From: Sipunculus nudus | Taxonomy: Eukaryota; Annelida; Sipuncula; Golfingiida; Sipunculidae | DNA length: 64,000 bases | Direction of reading: 5' to 3' | Assembly (NCBI GenBank): GCA_026874595.1 | Contig: CM049308.1 | Span: forward strand, 43,597,327 to 43,661,326 | Shown here: positions 38,921-50,593 of the stretch, piece after piece | Position numbering within the stretch: position 1 is the stretch's first letter | Layout: every line of letters begins with the position of its first letter | Notes under the pieces: model-generated | Seen by the model: the letters and a program-made list of their open reading frames with translations, nothing else | Told to the model about the DNA's origin: nothing | The model's database searches: none | Made by a program: the position numbers and the translations under genes

Positions 38921-40070
38921 TCGTGTTTTCTGCAAAAATGGCCGATTTAAATTGCGAAAGAAGCGTTTTAGAAGCTTCATTAGGCCATTTAGGACCTGTT
39001 ACAAACGTCGTTTTCGCCGAAATCAGCTCGGTTTTCGCGTAATACAAGATCGTGTTTTCTGCAAAAATGGCCGATTTAAATTGCGAAAGAAGCGTTTTAG
39101 AAGCTTCATTAGGCCATTTAGGACCTGTTACAAACGTCGTTTTCGCCGAAATCAGCTCGGTTTTCGCGTAATACAAGATCGTGTTTTCTGGAAAAATGGC
39201 CGATTTAAATTGCGAAAGAAGCGTTTTAGAAGCTTCATTAGGCCATTTAGGACCTGTTACAAACGTCGTTTTCGCCGAAATCAGCTCGGTTTTTTGCGTA
39301 ATACAAGATCGTGTTTTCTGCAAAAATGGCCGATTTAAATTGCGAAAGAAGCGTTTTAGAAGCTTCATTAGGCCATTTAGGACCTGTTACAAACGTCGTT
39401 TTCGCCGAAATCAGCTCGGTTTTCGCGTAATACAAGATCGTGTTTTCTGCAAAAATGGCCGATTTAAATTGCGAAAGAAGCGTTTTAGAAGCTTCATTAG
39501 GCCATTTAGGACCTGTTACAAACGTCGTTTTCGCCGAAATCAGCTCGGTTTTCGCGTAATACAAGATCGTGTTTTCTGGAAAAATGGCCGATTTAAATTG
39601 CGAAAGAAGCGTTTTAGAAGCTTCATTAGGCCATTTAGGACCTGTTACAAACGTCGTTTTCGCCGAAATCAGCTCGGTTTTCGCGTAATGCAAGATCGTG
39701 TTTTCTGCAAAAATGGCCGATTTAAATTGCGAAAGAAGCGTTTTAGAAGCTTCATTAGGCCATTTAGGATCTGTTACAAACGTCGTTTTCGCCGAAATCA
39801 GCTCGGTTTTCGCGTAATACAAGATCGTGTTTTCTGCAAAAATGGCCGATTTAAATTGCGAAAGAAGCGTTTTAGAAGCTTCATTAGGCCATTTAGGACC
39901 TGTTACAAACGTCGTTTTCGCCGAAATCAGCTCGGTTTTCGCGTAATACAAGATCGTGTTTTCTGGAAAAATGGCCGATTTAAATTGCGAAAGAAGCGTT
40001 TTAGAAGCTTCATTAGGGCCATTTAGGACCTGTTATAAACGTCGTTTTCGCCGAAATCAGCTCGGTTTTC
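38521..40070 (+). repeat. Tandem duplication of a 6-monomer block
   Basis: GGTTTTTGCG occurs at 38521 and again at 39296 (with one extra T), and GTAATGCAAG at 38911 and 39686. Both shifts are 775 bp, six monomers plus one base. The order of CTGC and CTGG forms between the marks is the same in both copies. The 390-bp distance between the two marks is also kept at 33617/34007 and 45748/46138. Confidence 0.87.
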
Positions 40071-43000
40071 GCGTAATACAAGATCGTGTTTTCTGCAAAA
40101 ACGGCCGTTGTCTGATGCGAAAGAAGCCCTTTAGGATCTTCATTACCCAATTTAGGACCTGTTACAAACGTCGTTTTCGCCGAAATCAGCTCGGTTTTCG
40201 CGTATTACAAGATCGTATTTTATTGAAAAATGGCCGATTTAAATTGCGAAAGAAGCGTTTTAGAAGCTTCATTAGGCCATTTAGGACCTGTTACAAACGT
40301 CGTTTTCGCCGAAATCAGCTCGGTTTTCGCGTAATACAAGATCGTGTTTTCTGGAAAAATGGCCGATTTAAATTGCGAAAGAAGCGTTTTAGAAGCTTCA
40401 TTAGGCCATTTAGGACCTGTTACAAACGTCGTTTTCGCCGAAATCGGCTCGGTTTTCGCGTAATACAAGATCGTGTTTTCTGGAAAAATGGCCGATTTAA
40501 ATTGCGAAAGAAGCGTTTTAGAAGCTTCATTAGGCCATTTAGGACCTGTTACAAACGTCGTTTTCGCCGAAATCAGCTCGGTTTTCGCGTAATACAAGAT
40601 CGTGTTTTCTGGAAAAATGGCCGATTTAAATTGCGAAAGAAGCGTTTTAGAAGCTTCATTAGGCCATTTAGGACCTGTTACAAACGTCGTTTTCGCCGAA
40701 ATCAGCTCGGTTTTCGCGTAATACAAGATCGTGTTTTCTGGAAAAATGGCCGATTTAAATTGCGAAAGAAGCGTTTTAGAAGCTTCATTAGGCCATTTAG
40801 GACCTGTTACAAACGTCGTTTTCGCCGAAATCAGCTCGGTTTTCGCGTAATACAAGATCGTGTTTTCTGGAAAAATGGCCGATTTAAATTGCGAAAGAAG
40901 CGTTTTAGAAGCTTCATTAGGCCATTTAGGACCTGTTACAAACGTCGTTTTCGCCGAAATCAGCTCGGTTTTCGCGTAATACAAGATCGTGTTTTCTGGA
41001 AAAATGGCCGATTTAAATTGCGAAAGAAGCGTTTTAGAAGCTTCATTAGGCCATTTTGGACCTGTTACAATCGTCGTTTTCGCCGAAATCAGCTCGGTTT
41101 TCGCGTAATACAAGATCGTGTTTTCTGGAAAAATGGCCGATTTAAATTGCGAAAGAAGCGTTTTAGAAGCTTCATTAGGCCATTTAGGACCTGTTACAAA
41201 CGTCGTTTTCGCCGAAATCAGCTCGGTTTTCGCGTAATACAAGATCGTGTTTTCTGGAAAAATGGCCGATTTAAATTGCGAAAGAAGCGTTTTAGAAGCT
41301 TCATTAGGCCATTTAGGACCTGTTACAAACGTCGTTTTCGCCGAAATCAGCTCGGTTTTCGCGTAATACAAGATCGTGTTTTCTGCAAAAATGGCCGATT
41401 TAAATTGCGAAAGAAGCGTTTTAGAAGCTTCATTAGGCCATTTAGGACCTGTTACAAACGTCGTTTTCGCCGAAATCAGCTCGGTTTTCGCGTAATACAA
41501 GATCGTGTTTTCTGGAAAAATGGCCGATTTAAATTGCGAAAGAAGCGTTTTAGAAGCTTCATTAGGCCATTTAGGACCTGTTACAAACGTCGTTTTCGCC
41601 GAAATCAGCTCGGTTTTCGCGTAATACAAGATCGTGTTTTCTGGAAAAATGGCCGATTTAAATTGCGAAAGAAGCGTTTTAGAAGCTTCATTAGGCCATT
41701 TAGGACCTGTTACAAACGTCGTTTTCGCCGAAATCAGCTCGGTTTTCGCGTAATACAAGATCGTGTTTTTCTGCAAAAATGGCCGATTTAAATTGCGAAA
41801 GAAGCGTTTTAGAAGCTTCATTGGCCATTTAGGACCTGTTACAAACGTCGTTTTCGCCGAAATCAGCTCGGTTTTCGCGTAATACAAGATCGTGTTTTCT
41901 GCAAAAATGGCCGATTTAAATTGCGAAAGAAGCGTTTTAGAAGCTTCATTAGGCCATTTAGGACCTGTTACAAACGTCGTTTTCGCCGAAATCAGCTCGG
42001 TTTTCGCGTAATACAAGATCGTGTTTTCTGCAAAAATGGCCGATTTAAATTGCGAAAGAAGCGTTTTAGAAGCTTCATTAGGCCATTTAGGACCTGTTAC
42101 AAACGTCGTTTTCGCCGAAATCAGCTCGGTTTTCGCGTAATACAAGATCGTGTTTTCTGGGAAAATGGCCGATTTAAATTGCGAAAGAAGCGTTTTAGAA
42201 GCTTCATTAGGCCATTTAGGACCTGTTACAAACGTCGTTTTCGCCGAAATCAGCTCGGTTTTCGCGTAATACAAGATCGTGTTTTCTGGAAAATGGCCGA
42301 TTTAAATTGCGAAAGAAGCGTTTTAGAAGCTTCATTAGGCCATTTAGGACCTGTTACAAACGTCGTTTTCGCCGAAATCAGCTCGGTTTTCGCGTTATAC
42401 AAGATCGTGTTTTCTGGAAAAATGGCCGATTTAAATTGCGAAAGAAGCGTTTTAGAAGCTTCATTAGGCCATTTAGGACCTGTTACAAACGTCGTTTTCG
42501 CCGAAATCAGCTCGGTTTTCGCGTAATACAAGATCGTGTTTTCTGGAAAAATGGCCGATTTAAATTGCGAAAGAAGCGTTTTAGAAGCTTCATTAGGCCA
42601 TTTAGGACCTGTTACAAACGTCGTTTTCGCCGAAATCAGCTCGGTTTTCGAGTAATACAAGATCGTGTTTTCTGGAAAAATGGCCGATTTAAATTGCGAA
42701 AGAAGCGTTTTAGAAGCTTCATTAGGCCATTTAGGACCTGTTACAAACGTCGTTTTCGCCGAAATCAGCTCGGTTTTCGCGTAATACAAGATCGTGTTTT
42801 CTGCAAAAATGGCCGATTTAAATTGCGAAAGAAGCGTTTTAGAAGCTTCATTAGGCCATTTAGGACCTGTTACAAACGTCGTTTTCGCCGAAATCAGCTC
42901 GGTTTTCGCGTAATACAAGATCGTGTTTTCTGCAAAAATGGCCGATTTAAATTGCGAAAGAAGCGTTTTAGAAGCTTCATTAGGCCATTTAGGACCTGTT

Positions 43001-44069
43001 ACAAACGTCGTTTTCGCCGAAATCAGCTCGGTTTTCGCGTAATACAAGATCGTGTTTTCTGGAAAAAATGGCCGATTTAAATTGCGAAAGAAGCGTTTTA
43101 GAAGCTTCATTAGGCCATTTAGGACCTGTTACAAACGTCGTTTTCGCCGAAATCAGCTCGGTTTTCGCGTAATACAAGATCGTGTTTTCTGGAAAAATGG
43201 CCGATTTAAATTGCGAAAGAAGCGTTTAAGAAGCTTCATTAGGCCATTTAGGACCTGTTACAAACGTCGTTTTCGCCGAAATCAGCTCGGTTTTCGCGTA
43301 ATACAAGATCGTGTTTTCTGGAAAAATGGCCGATTTAAATTGCGAAAGAAGCGTTTTAGAAGCTTCATTAGGCCATTTAGGACCTGTTACAAACGTCGTT
43401 TTCGCCGAAATCAGCTCGGTTTTCGAGTAATACAAGATCGTGTTTTCTGGAAAAATGGCCGATTTAAATTGCGAAATAAGCGTTTTAGAAGCTTCATTAG
43501 GCCATTTAGGACCTGTTACAAACGTCGTTTTCGCCGAAATCAGCTCGGTTTTCGCGTAATACAAGATCGTGTTTTCTGCAAAAATGGCCGATTTAAATTG
43601 CGAAAGAAGCGTTTTAGAAGCTTCATTAGGCCATTTAGGACCTGTTACAAACGTCGTTTTCGCCGAAATCAGCTCGGTTTTCGCGTAATACAAGATCGTG
43701 TTTTCTGGAAAAATGGCCGATTTAAATTGCGAAAGAAGCGTTTTAGAAGCTTCATTAGGCCATTTAGGACCTGTTACAAACGTCGTTTTCGCCGAAATCA
43801 GCTCGGTTTTCGCGTAATACAAGATCGTGTTTTCTGGAAAAATGGCCGATTTAAATTGCGAAAGAAGCGTTTTAGAAGCTTCATTAGGCCATTTAGGACC
43901 TGTTACAAACGTCGTTTTCGCCGAAATCAGCTCGGTTTTCGCGTAATACAAGATCGTGTTTTCTGGAAAAATGGCCGATTTAAATTGCGAAAGAAGCGTT
44001 TTAGAAGCTTCATTAGGCCATTTAGGACCTGTTACAAACGTCGTTTTCGCCGAAATCAGCTCGGTTTTC

Positions 44070-46146
44070 GAGTAATACAAGATCGTGTTTTCTGGAAAAA
44101 TGGCCGATTTAAATTGCGAAAGAAGCGTTTTAGAAGCTTCATTAGGCCATTTAGGACCTGTTACAAACGTCGTTTTCGCCGAAATCAGCTCGGTTTTCGC
44201 GTAATACAAGATCGTGTTTTCTGGAAAAATGGCCGATTTAAATTGCGAAAGAAGCGTTTTAGAAGCTTCATTAGGCCATTTAGGACCTGTTACAAACGTC
44301 GTTTTCGCCGAAATCAGCTCGGTTTTCGCGTAATACAAGATCTTGTTTTCTGGAAAAATGGCCGATTTAAATTGCGAAAGAAGCGTTTTAGAAGCTTCAT
44401 TAGGCCATTTAGGACCTGTTACAAACGTCGTTTTCGCCGAAATCAGCTCGGTTTTCGCGTAATACAAGATCGTGTTTTCTGGAAAAATGGCCGATTTAAA
44501 TTGCGAAAGAAGCGTTTTAGAAGCTTCATTAGGCCATTTAGGACCTGTTACAAACGTCGTTTTCGCCGAAATCAGCTCGGTTTTCGCGTAATACAAGATC
44601 GTGTTTTCTGGAAAAATGGCCGATTTAAATTGCGAAAGAAGCGTTTTAGAAGCTTCATTAGGCCATTTAGGACCTGTTACAAACGTCGTTTTCGCCGAAA
44701 TCAGCTCGGTTTTCGCGTAATACAAGATCGTGTTTTCTGGAAAAATGGCCGATTTAAATTGCGAAAGAAGCGTTTTAGAAGCTTCATTAGGCCATTTAGG
44801 ACCTGTTACAAACGTCGTTTTCGCCGAAATCAGCTCGGTTTTCGCGTAATACAAGATCGTGTTTTCTGCAAAAATGGCCGATTTAAATTGCGAAAGAAGC
44901 GTTTTAGAAGCTTCATTAGGCCATTTAGGACCTGTTACAAACGTCGTTTTCGCCGAAATCAGCTCGGTTTTCGCGTAATACAAGATCGTGTTTTCTGCAA
45001 AAATGGCCGATTTAAATTGCGAAAGAAGCGTTTTAGAAGCTTCATTAGGCCATTTAGGACCTGTTACAAACGTTGTTTTCGCCGAAATCAGCTCGGTTTT
45101 CGCGTAATACAAGATCGTGTTTTCTGCAAAAACGGCCGTTGTCTGATGCGAAAGAAGCCCTTTAGGATCTTCATTACCCAATTTAGGACCTGTTACAAAC
45201 GTCGTTTTCGCCGAAATCAGCTCGGTTTTCGCGTAATACAAGATCGTGTTTTCTGCAAAAATGGCCGATTTAAATTGCGAAAGAAGCGTTTTAGAAGCTT
45301 CATTAGGCCATTTAGGACCTCTTACAAACGTCGTTTTCGCCGAAATCAGCTCGGTTTTCGCGTAATACAAGATCGTGTTTTCTGGAAAAAATGGCCGATT
45401 TAAATTGCGAAAGAAGCGTTTTAGAAGCTTCATTAGGCCATTTAGGACCTGTTACAAACGTCGTTTTCGCCGAAATCAGCTCGGTTTTCGCGTAATACAA
45501 GATCGTGTTTTCTGGAAAAATGGCCGATTTAAATTGCGAAAGAAGCGTTTTAGAAGCTTCATTAGGCCATTTAGGACCTGTTACAAACGTCGTTTTCGCC
45601 GAAATCAGCTCGGTTTTCGCGTAATACAAGATCGTGTTTTCTGGAAAAATGGCCGATTTAAATTGCGAAAGAAGCGTTTTAGAAGCTTCATTAGGCCATT
45701 TAGGACCTGTTACAAACGTCGTTTTCGCCGAAATCAGCTCGGTTTTTGCGTAATACAAGATCGTGTTTTCTGCAAAAATGGCCGATTTAAATTGCGAAAG
45801 AAGCGTTTTAGAAGCTTCATTAGGCCATTTAGGACCTGTTACAAACGTCGTTTTCGCCGAAATCAGCTCGGTTTTCGCGTAATACAAGATCGTGTTTTCT
45901 GCAAAAATGGCCGATTTAAATTGCGAAAGAAGCGTTTTAGAAGCTTCATTAGGCCATTTAGGACCTGTTACAAACGTCGTTTTCGCCGAAATCAGCTCGG
46001 TTTTCGCGTAATACAAGATCGTGTTTTCTGGAAAAATGGCCGATTTAAATTGCGAAAGAAGCGTTTTAGAAGCTTCATTAGGCCATTTAGGACCTGTTAC
46101 AAACGTCGTTTTCGCCGAAATCAGCTCGGTTTTCGCGTAATGCAAG
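44070..46146 (+). repeat. Composite HOR of about 16 monomers, copy 3
   Basis: Anchored on the type B block at 45133. CGAGTAATAC lies at -1063 (44070), GATCTTG at -794 (44339), ACGTTGTTTTC at -61 (45072), GGTTTTTGCG at +615 (45748) and GTAATGCAAG at +1005 (46138). TTGAGAAAG is absent. A partial copy, its upstream part only, precedes the type B block at 35970, with CGAGTAATGC at 34907 (-1063) and GATCTTG at 35176 (-794). Distances between anchors are 4894 bp (38 monomers) and 7227 bp (56 monomers). Confidence 0.85.
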
Positions 46147-46495
46147 ATCGTGTTTTCTGCAAAAATGGCCGATTTAAATTGCGAAAGAAGCGTTTTAGAA
46201 GCTTCATTAGGCCATTTAGGACCTGTTACAAACGTCGTTTTCGCCGAAATCAGCTCGGTTTTCGCGTAATACAAGATCGTGTTTTCTGCAAAAATGGCCG
46301 ATTTAAATTGCGAAAGAAGCGTTTTAGAAGCTTCATTAGGCCATTTAGGACCTGTTACAAACGTCGTTTTCGCCGAAATCAGCTCGGTTTTCGCGTAATA
46401 CAAGATCGTGTTTTCTGGAAAAATGGCCGATTTAAATTGCGAAAGAAGCGTTTTAGAAGCTTCATTAGGCCATTTAGGACCTGTTACAAACGTCG

Positions 46496-46995
46496 NNNNN
46501 NNNNNNNNNNNNNNNNNNNNNNNNNNNNNNNNNNNNNNNNNNNNNNNNNNNNNNNNNNNNNNNNNNNNNNNNNNNNNNNNNNNNNNNNNNNNNNNNNNNN
46601 NNNNNNNNNNNNNNNNNNNNNNNNNNNNNNNNNNNNNNNNNNNNNNNNNNNNNNNNNNNNNNNNNNNNNNNNNNNNNNNNNNNNNNNNNNNNNNNNNNNN
46701 NNNNNNNNNNNNNNNNNNNNNNNNNNNNNNNNNNNNNNNNNNNNNNNNNNNNNNNNNNNNNNNNNNNNNNNNNNNNNNNNNNNNNNNNNNNNNNNNNNNN
46801 NNNNNNNNNNNNNNNNNNNNNNNNNNNNNNNNNNNNNNNNNNNNNNNNNNNNNNNNNNNNNNNNNNNNNNNNNNNNNNNNNNNNNNNNNNNNNNNNNNNN
46901 NNNNNNNNNNNNNNNNNNNNNNNNNNNNNNNNNNNNNNNNNNNNNNNNNNNNNNNNNNNNNNNNNNNNNNNNNNNNNNNNNNNNNNNNNNNNNNN
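46496..46995. other. Assembly gap 2 (500 N) at an orientation switch
   Basis: Exactly 500 N. Left of it, monomers read forward (…GTTACAAACGTCG). Right of it the first bases are ATGAAGCTTCTAAAACGC, the reverse complement of the forward GCGTTTTAGAAGCTTCAT. All later monomers stay reversed. The orientation change must lie inside the gap or be an artefact of joining two contigs. The fixed size of 500 again points to a placeholder. Confidence 0.98.
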
Positions 46996-49900
46996 ATGAA
47001 GCTTCTAAAACGCTTCTTTCGCAATTTAATCGGCCATTTTTGCAGAAACACGATCTTGTATTACGCGAAACCGAGCTGATTTCGGCGAAAACGACGTTTG
47101 TAACCTGTCCTAAATGGCCTAATGAAGCTTCTAAAACGCTTCGTTCGCGATTTAAATCAGCTATTTTTGCACAAAACACGATCTTGTATTACGCGAAAAC
47201 CGAGCTGATTCCGGCGAAAACGACGTTTGTAACAGGTCCTAAATGGCCTAATGAAGCTTCTAAAACGCTTCTTTCGCAATTTAAATCGGCCATTTTTGCA
47301 GAAAACACGATCTTGTATTACGCGAAAACCGAGCTTATTTCGGCGAAAACGACGTTTGTAACAGGTCCTAAATGGCCGAATGAAGCTTCTAAAACGCTTC
47401 TTTCGCATCAGACAACGGCCGTTTTTGCACAAAACACGATCTTGTATTACGCGAAAACCGAGCTGATTTCGGATAAAACGACGTTTGTAACAGGTCCTAA
47501 ATGGCCTAATAAAGCTTCTAAAACGCTTCTTTCGCAATTTAAATCGGCAATTTTTGCAGAAAACATGATCTTGTATTACGCGAAAACCGAGCTGATTTCG
47601 GCGAAAACGACGTTTGTAACGGGTCCTAAATGGGCTTATGAAGCTTCTAAAACGCTTCTTTCGCAATTTTAATCGGCCATTTTTGCAGAAAACCCGATCT
47701 TGTATTACGCGAAAACCGAGCTGATTTCGGCGAAAACGACGTTTGTAACAGGTCCTAAATGGCCTAATGAAGCTTCTAAAACGCTTCTTTCGCAATTTAA
47801 ATCGGCCATTTTTGCACAAAACACGATTTTATATTACGCGAAAACCGAGCTGATTTCGGCGAAAACGACGTTTGTAACAGGTCCTAAATGGCCTAATGAA
47901 GCTTCTAAAACGCTTCTTTCGCAATTTAAATCGGCCATTTTTGCAGAAAACACGATCTTGTATTACACGAAAACCGAGCTGATTTCCGCGAAAACGACGT
48001 TTGTAACAGGTCCTATTGGCCTAATGAAGCTTCTTAAACGCTTCTTTCGCAATTTAAATCGGCAATTTTTGCAGAAAACATGATCTTGTATTACGCGAAA
48101 ACCGAGCTGATTTCGGATAAAACGACGTTTGTAACAGGTCCTAAATGGCCTAATGAAGCTTCTAAAACGCTTCTTTCGCAATTTAAATCGGCAATTTTTG
48201 CAGAAAACATGATCTTGTATTACGCGAAAACCGAGCTGATTTCGGCGAAAACGACGTTTGTAACGGGTCCTAAATGGGCTTATGAAGCTTCTAAAACGCT
48301 TCTTTCGCAATTTTAATCGGCCATTTTTGCAGAAAACCCGATCTTGTATTACGCGAAAACCGAGCTGATTTCGGCGAAAACGACGTTTGTAACAGGTCCT
48401 AAATGGCCTAATGAAGCTTCTAAAACGCTTCTTTCGCAATTTAAATCGGCCATTTTTGCACAAAACACGATTTTATATTACGCGAAAACCGAGCTGATTT
48501 CGGCGAAAACGACGTTTGTAACAGGTCCTAAACTGGGTAATGAAGATCCTAAAGGGCTTCTTTCGCAATTTAAATCGGCCATTTTTGCAGAAAACACGAT
48601 CTTGTATTACGCGAAAACCGAGCTGATTTCGGCGAAAACGACGTTTGTAACAGGTCCTAAATGGCCTAATGAAGCTTCTAAAACGCTTCTTTCGCAATTT
48701 AAATCGGCCATTTTTGCAGAAAACACGATCTTGTATTGCGCGAAAACCGAGGTGATTTCGGCGAAAACGTCGTTTGTAACAGGTCCTTAATGGACTAATG
48801 AAGCTTCTAAAACGCTTCTTTCGCAATTTAAATCGGCCATTTTTGCAGAAAACACGATCTTGTATTACGCGAAACCGAGCTGATTTCGGCGAAAACGACG
48901 TTTGTAACAGGTCCTAAATGGCCTAATGAAGCTTCTAAAACGCTTCGTTCGCGATTTAAATCAGCTATTTTTGCACAAAACACGATCTTGTATTACGCGA
49001 AAACCGAGCTGATTCCGGCGAAAACGACGTTTGTAACAGGTCCTAAATGGTCGAATGAAGCTTCTAAAACGCTTCTTTCGCAATTTAAATCGGCCATTTT
49101 TGCAGAAAACACGATCTTGTTTTACGCGAAAACCGAGCTAATTTCGGCGAAAACGTTTGTAACAGGTCCTAAATGGCCTAATGAAGCTTCTAAAACGCTT
49201 CTTTCGCATTTTAAATCGGCCATCTTTGCACAAAACACGATCTTGTATTACGCGAAAACCGAGCTGATTTCGGCGAAAACGACGTTTGTAACAGGTCCTA
49301 AATGGCCTAATGAAGCTTCTAAAACGCTTCTTTCGCAATTTAAATCGGCCATTTTTGCAGAAAACACGATCTTGTATTACACGAAAACCGAGCTGATTTC
49401 CGCGAAAACGACGTTTGTAACAGGTCCTATTGGCCTAATGAAGCTTCTTAAACGCTTCTTTCGCAATTTAAATCGGCAATTTTTGCAGAAAACATGATCT
49501 TGTATTACGCGAAAACCGAGCTGATTTCGGCGAAAACGACGTTTGTAACAGGTCCTAAATGGCCTGATGAAGCTTCTAAAACGCTTCTTTCGCAATTTAA
49601 ATCGGCCATTTTTGCACAAAACACGATCTTGTATTACGCGAAAACCGAGCTGATTTCGGCGAAAACGACGTTTGTAACAGGTCCTAAATGGCCTAATGAA
49701 GCTTCTAAAACGCTTCTTTCGCAATTTAAATCGGCCATTTTTGCAGAAAACACGATCTTGTATTACGCGAAAACCGAGCTTATTTCGGCGAAAACGACGT
49801 TTGTAACAGGTCCTAAATGGCCGAATGAAGCTTCTAAAACGCTTCTTTCGCATCAGACAACGGCCGTTTTTGCACAAAACACGATCTTGTATTACGCGAA

Positions 49901-50575
49901 AACCGAGCTGATTTCGGCGAAAACGACGTTTGTAACAGGTCCTAAATGGCCTAATGAAGCTTCTAAAACGCTTCTTTCGCAATTTAAATCGGCCATTTTT
50001 GCAGAAAACACGATCTTGTATTACGCGAAAACCGAGCTGATTTCGGCGAAAACGACGTTTGTAACAGGTCCTAAATGGCCTAATGAAGCTTCTAAAACGC
50101 TTCTTTCGCAATTTAAATCGGCCATTTTTGCAGAAAACACGATCTTGTATTACGCGAAAACCGAGCTTATTTCGGCGAAAACGACGTTTGTAACAGGTCC
50201 TAAATGGCCTAATGAAGCCTCTAAAACGCTTCGTTCGCGATTTAAATCAGCTATTTTTGCACAAAACACGATCTTGTATTACGCGAAAACCGAGCTGATT
50301 CCGGCGAAAACGACGTTTGTAACAGGTCCTAAATGGTCGAATGAAGCTTCTAAAACGCTTCTTTCGCAATTTAAATCGGCCATTTTTGCAGAAAACACGA
50401 TCTTGTTTTACGCGAAAACCGAGCTAATTTCGGCGAAAACGTTTGTAACAGGTCCTAAATGGCCTAATGAAGCTTCTAAAACGCTTCTTTCGCATTTTAA
50501 ATCGGCCATCTTTGCACAAAACACGATCTTGTATTACGCGAAAACCGAGCTGATTTCGGCGAAAACGACGTTTGT

Positions 50576-50593
50576 AACAGGTCCTAATGAAGC
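50576..50593 (-). repeat. 9-bp deletion between the two internal TTAGG motifs
   Basis: GTAACAGGTCCTAATGAAGC lacks nine bases found in normal units between GGTCCTAA and TGAAGC. The normal unit has two CCTAA (TTAGG on the other strand) exactly 9 bp apart, so the deletion removes one motif plus the spacer, as expected from slippage between short direct repeats. Confidence 0.85.

Larger units (their letters stand above)
20773..46495 (+). repeat. 129-bp tandem satellite array, segment 2 (forward)
   Basis: About 199 monomers in the same orientation as segment 1. The CTGGAAAAATGG form becomes the majority from about 23.5 kb and dominates much of 27-45 kb. Type B units here read CGGCCGTTGTCTG, whereas segment 1 has CGGCTGTTGTCTG. 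They start at about 22034, 23198, 26941, 31075, 33012, 35970, 37906, 40102 and 45133. Frame-breaking indels are rarer than in segment 1: stretches of 1.3-2.3 kb (36212-37621, 40220-42274, 43052-45403) keep perfect 129-bp register or nearly so. This suggests more recent homogenisation, or better consensus quality. Confidence 0.98.

Noticed and set aside
40220-42274. 684-codon reverse open frame (and 43226-45433, 34945-36270, 36149-37498) as genes
   Set aside because: Same reason: the reverse consensus frame has no stop in 129 bp, so length depends only on how long the array stays free of indels.
43052-45403. 783-codon forward open frame (and similar ones at 15478-17661, 36212-37621, 39956-41791, 45375-46495) as basic repeat-protein genes
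   Set aside because: They consist only of the 43-codon readout of the satellite, begin at whichever ATG follows a frame break, overlap equally long frames on the other strand, and are interrupted elsewhere by frequent single-base indels. No promoter, intron or unique domain is visible.
46496-46995. Perfect palindrome or hairpin around gap 2
   Set aside because: The two flanks are in opposite orientation but carry different variants (CTGG-rich with the HOR of segment 2 on the left; TTTTGTGC and CGATTTAAATCAGC variants on the right), so they are not inverted copies of the same stretch as far as can be read by eye.
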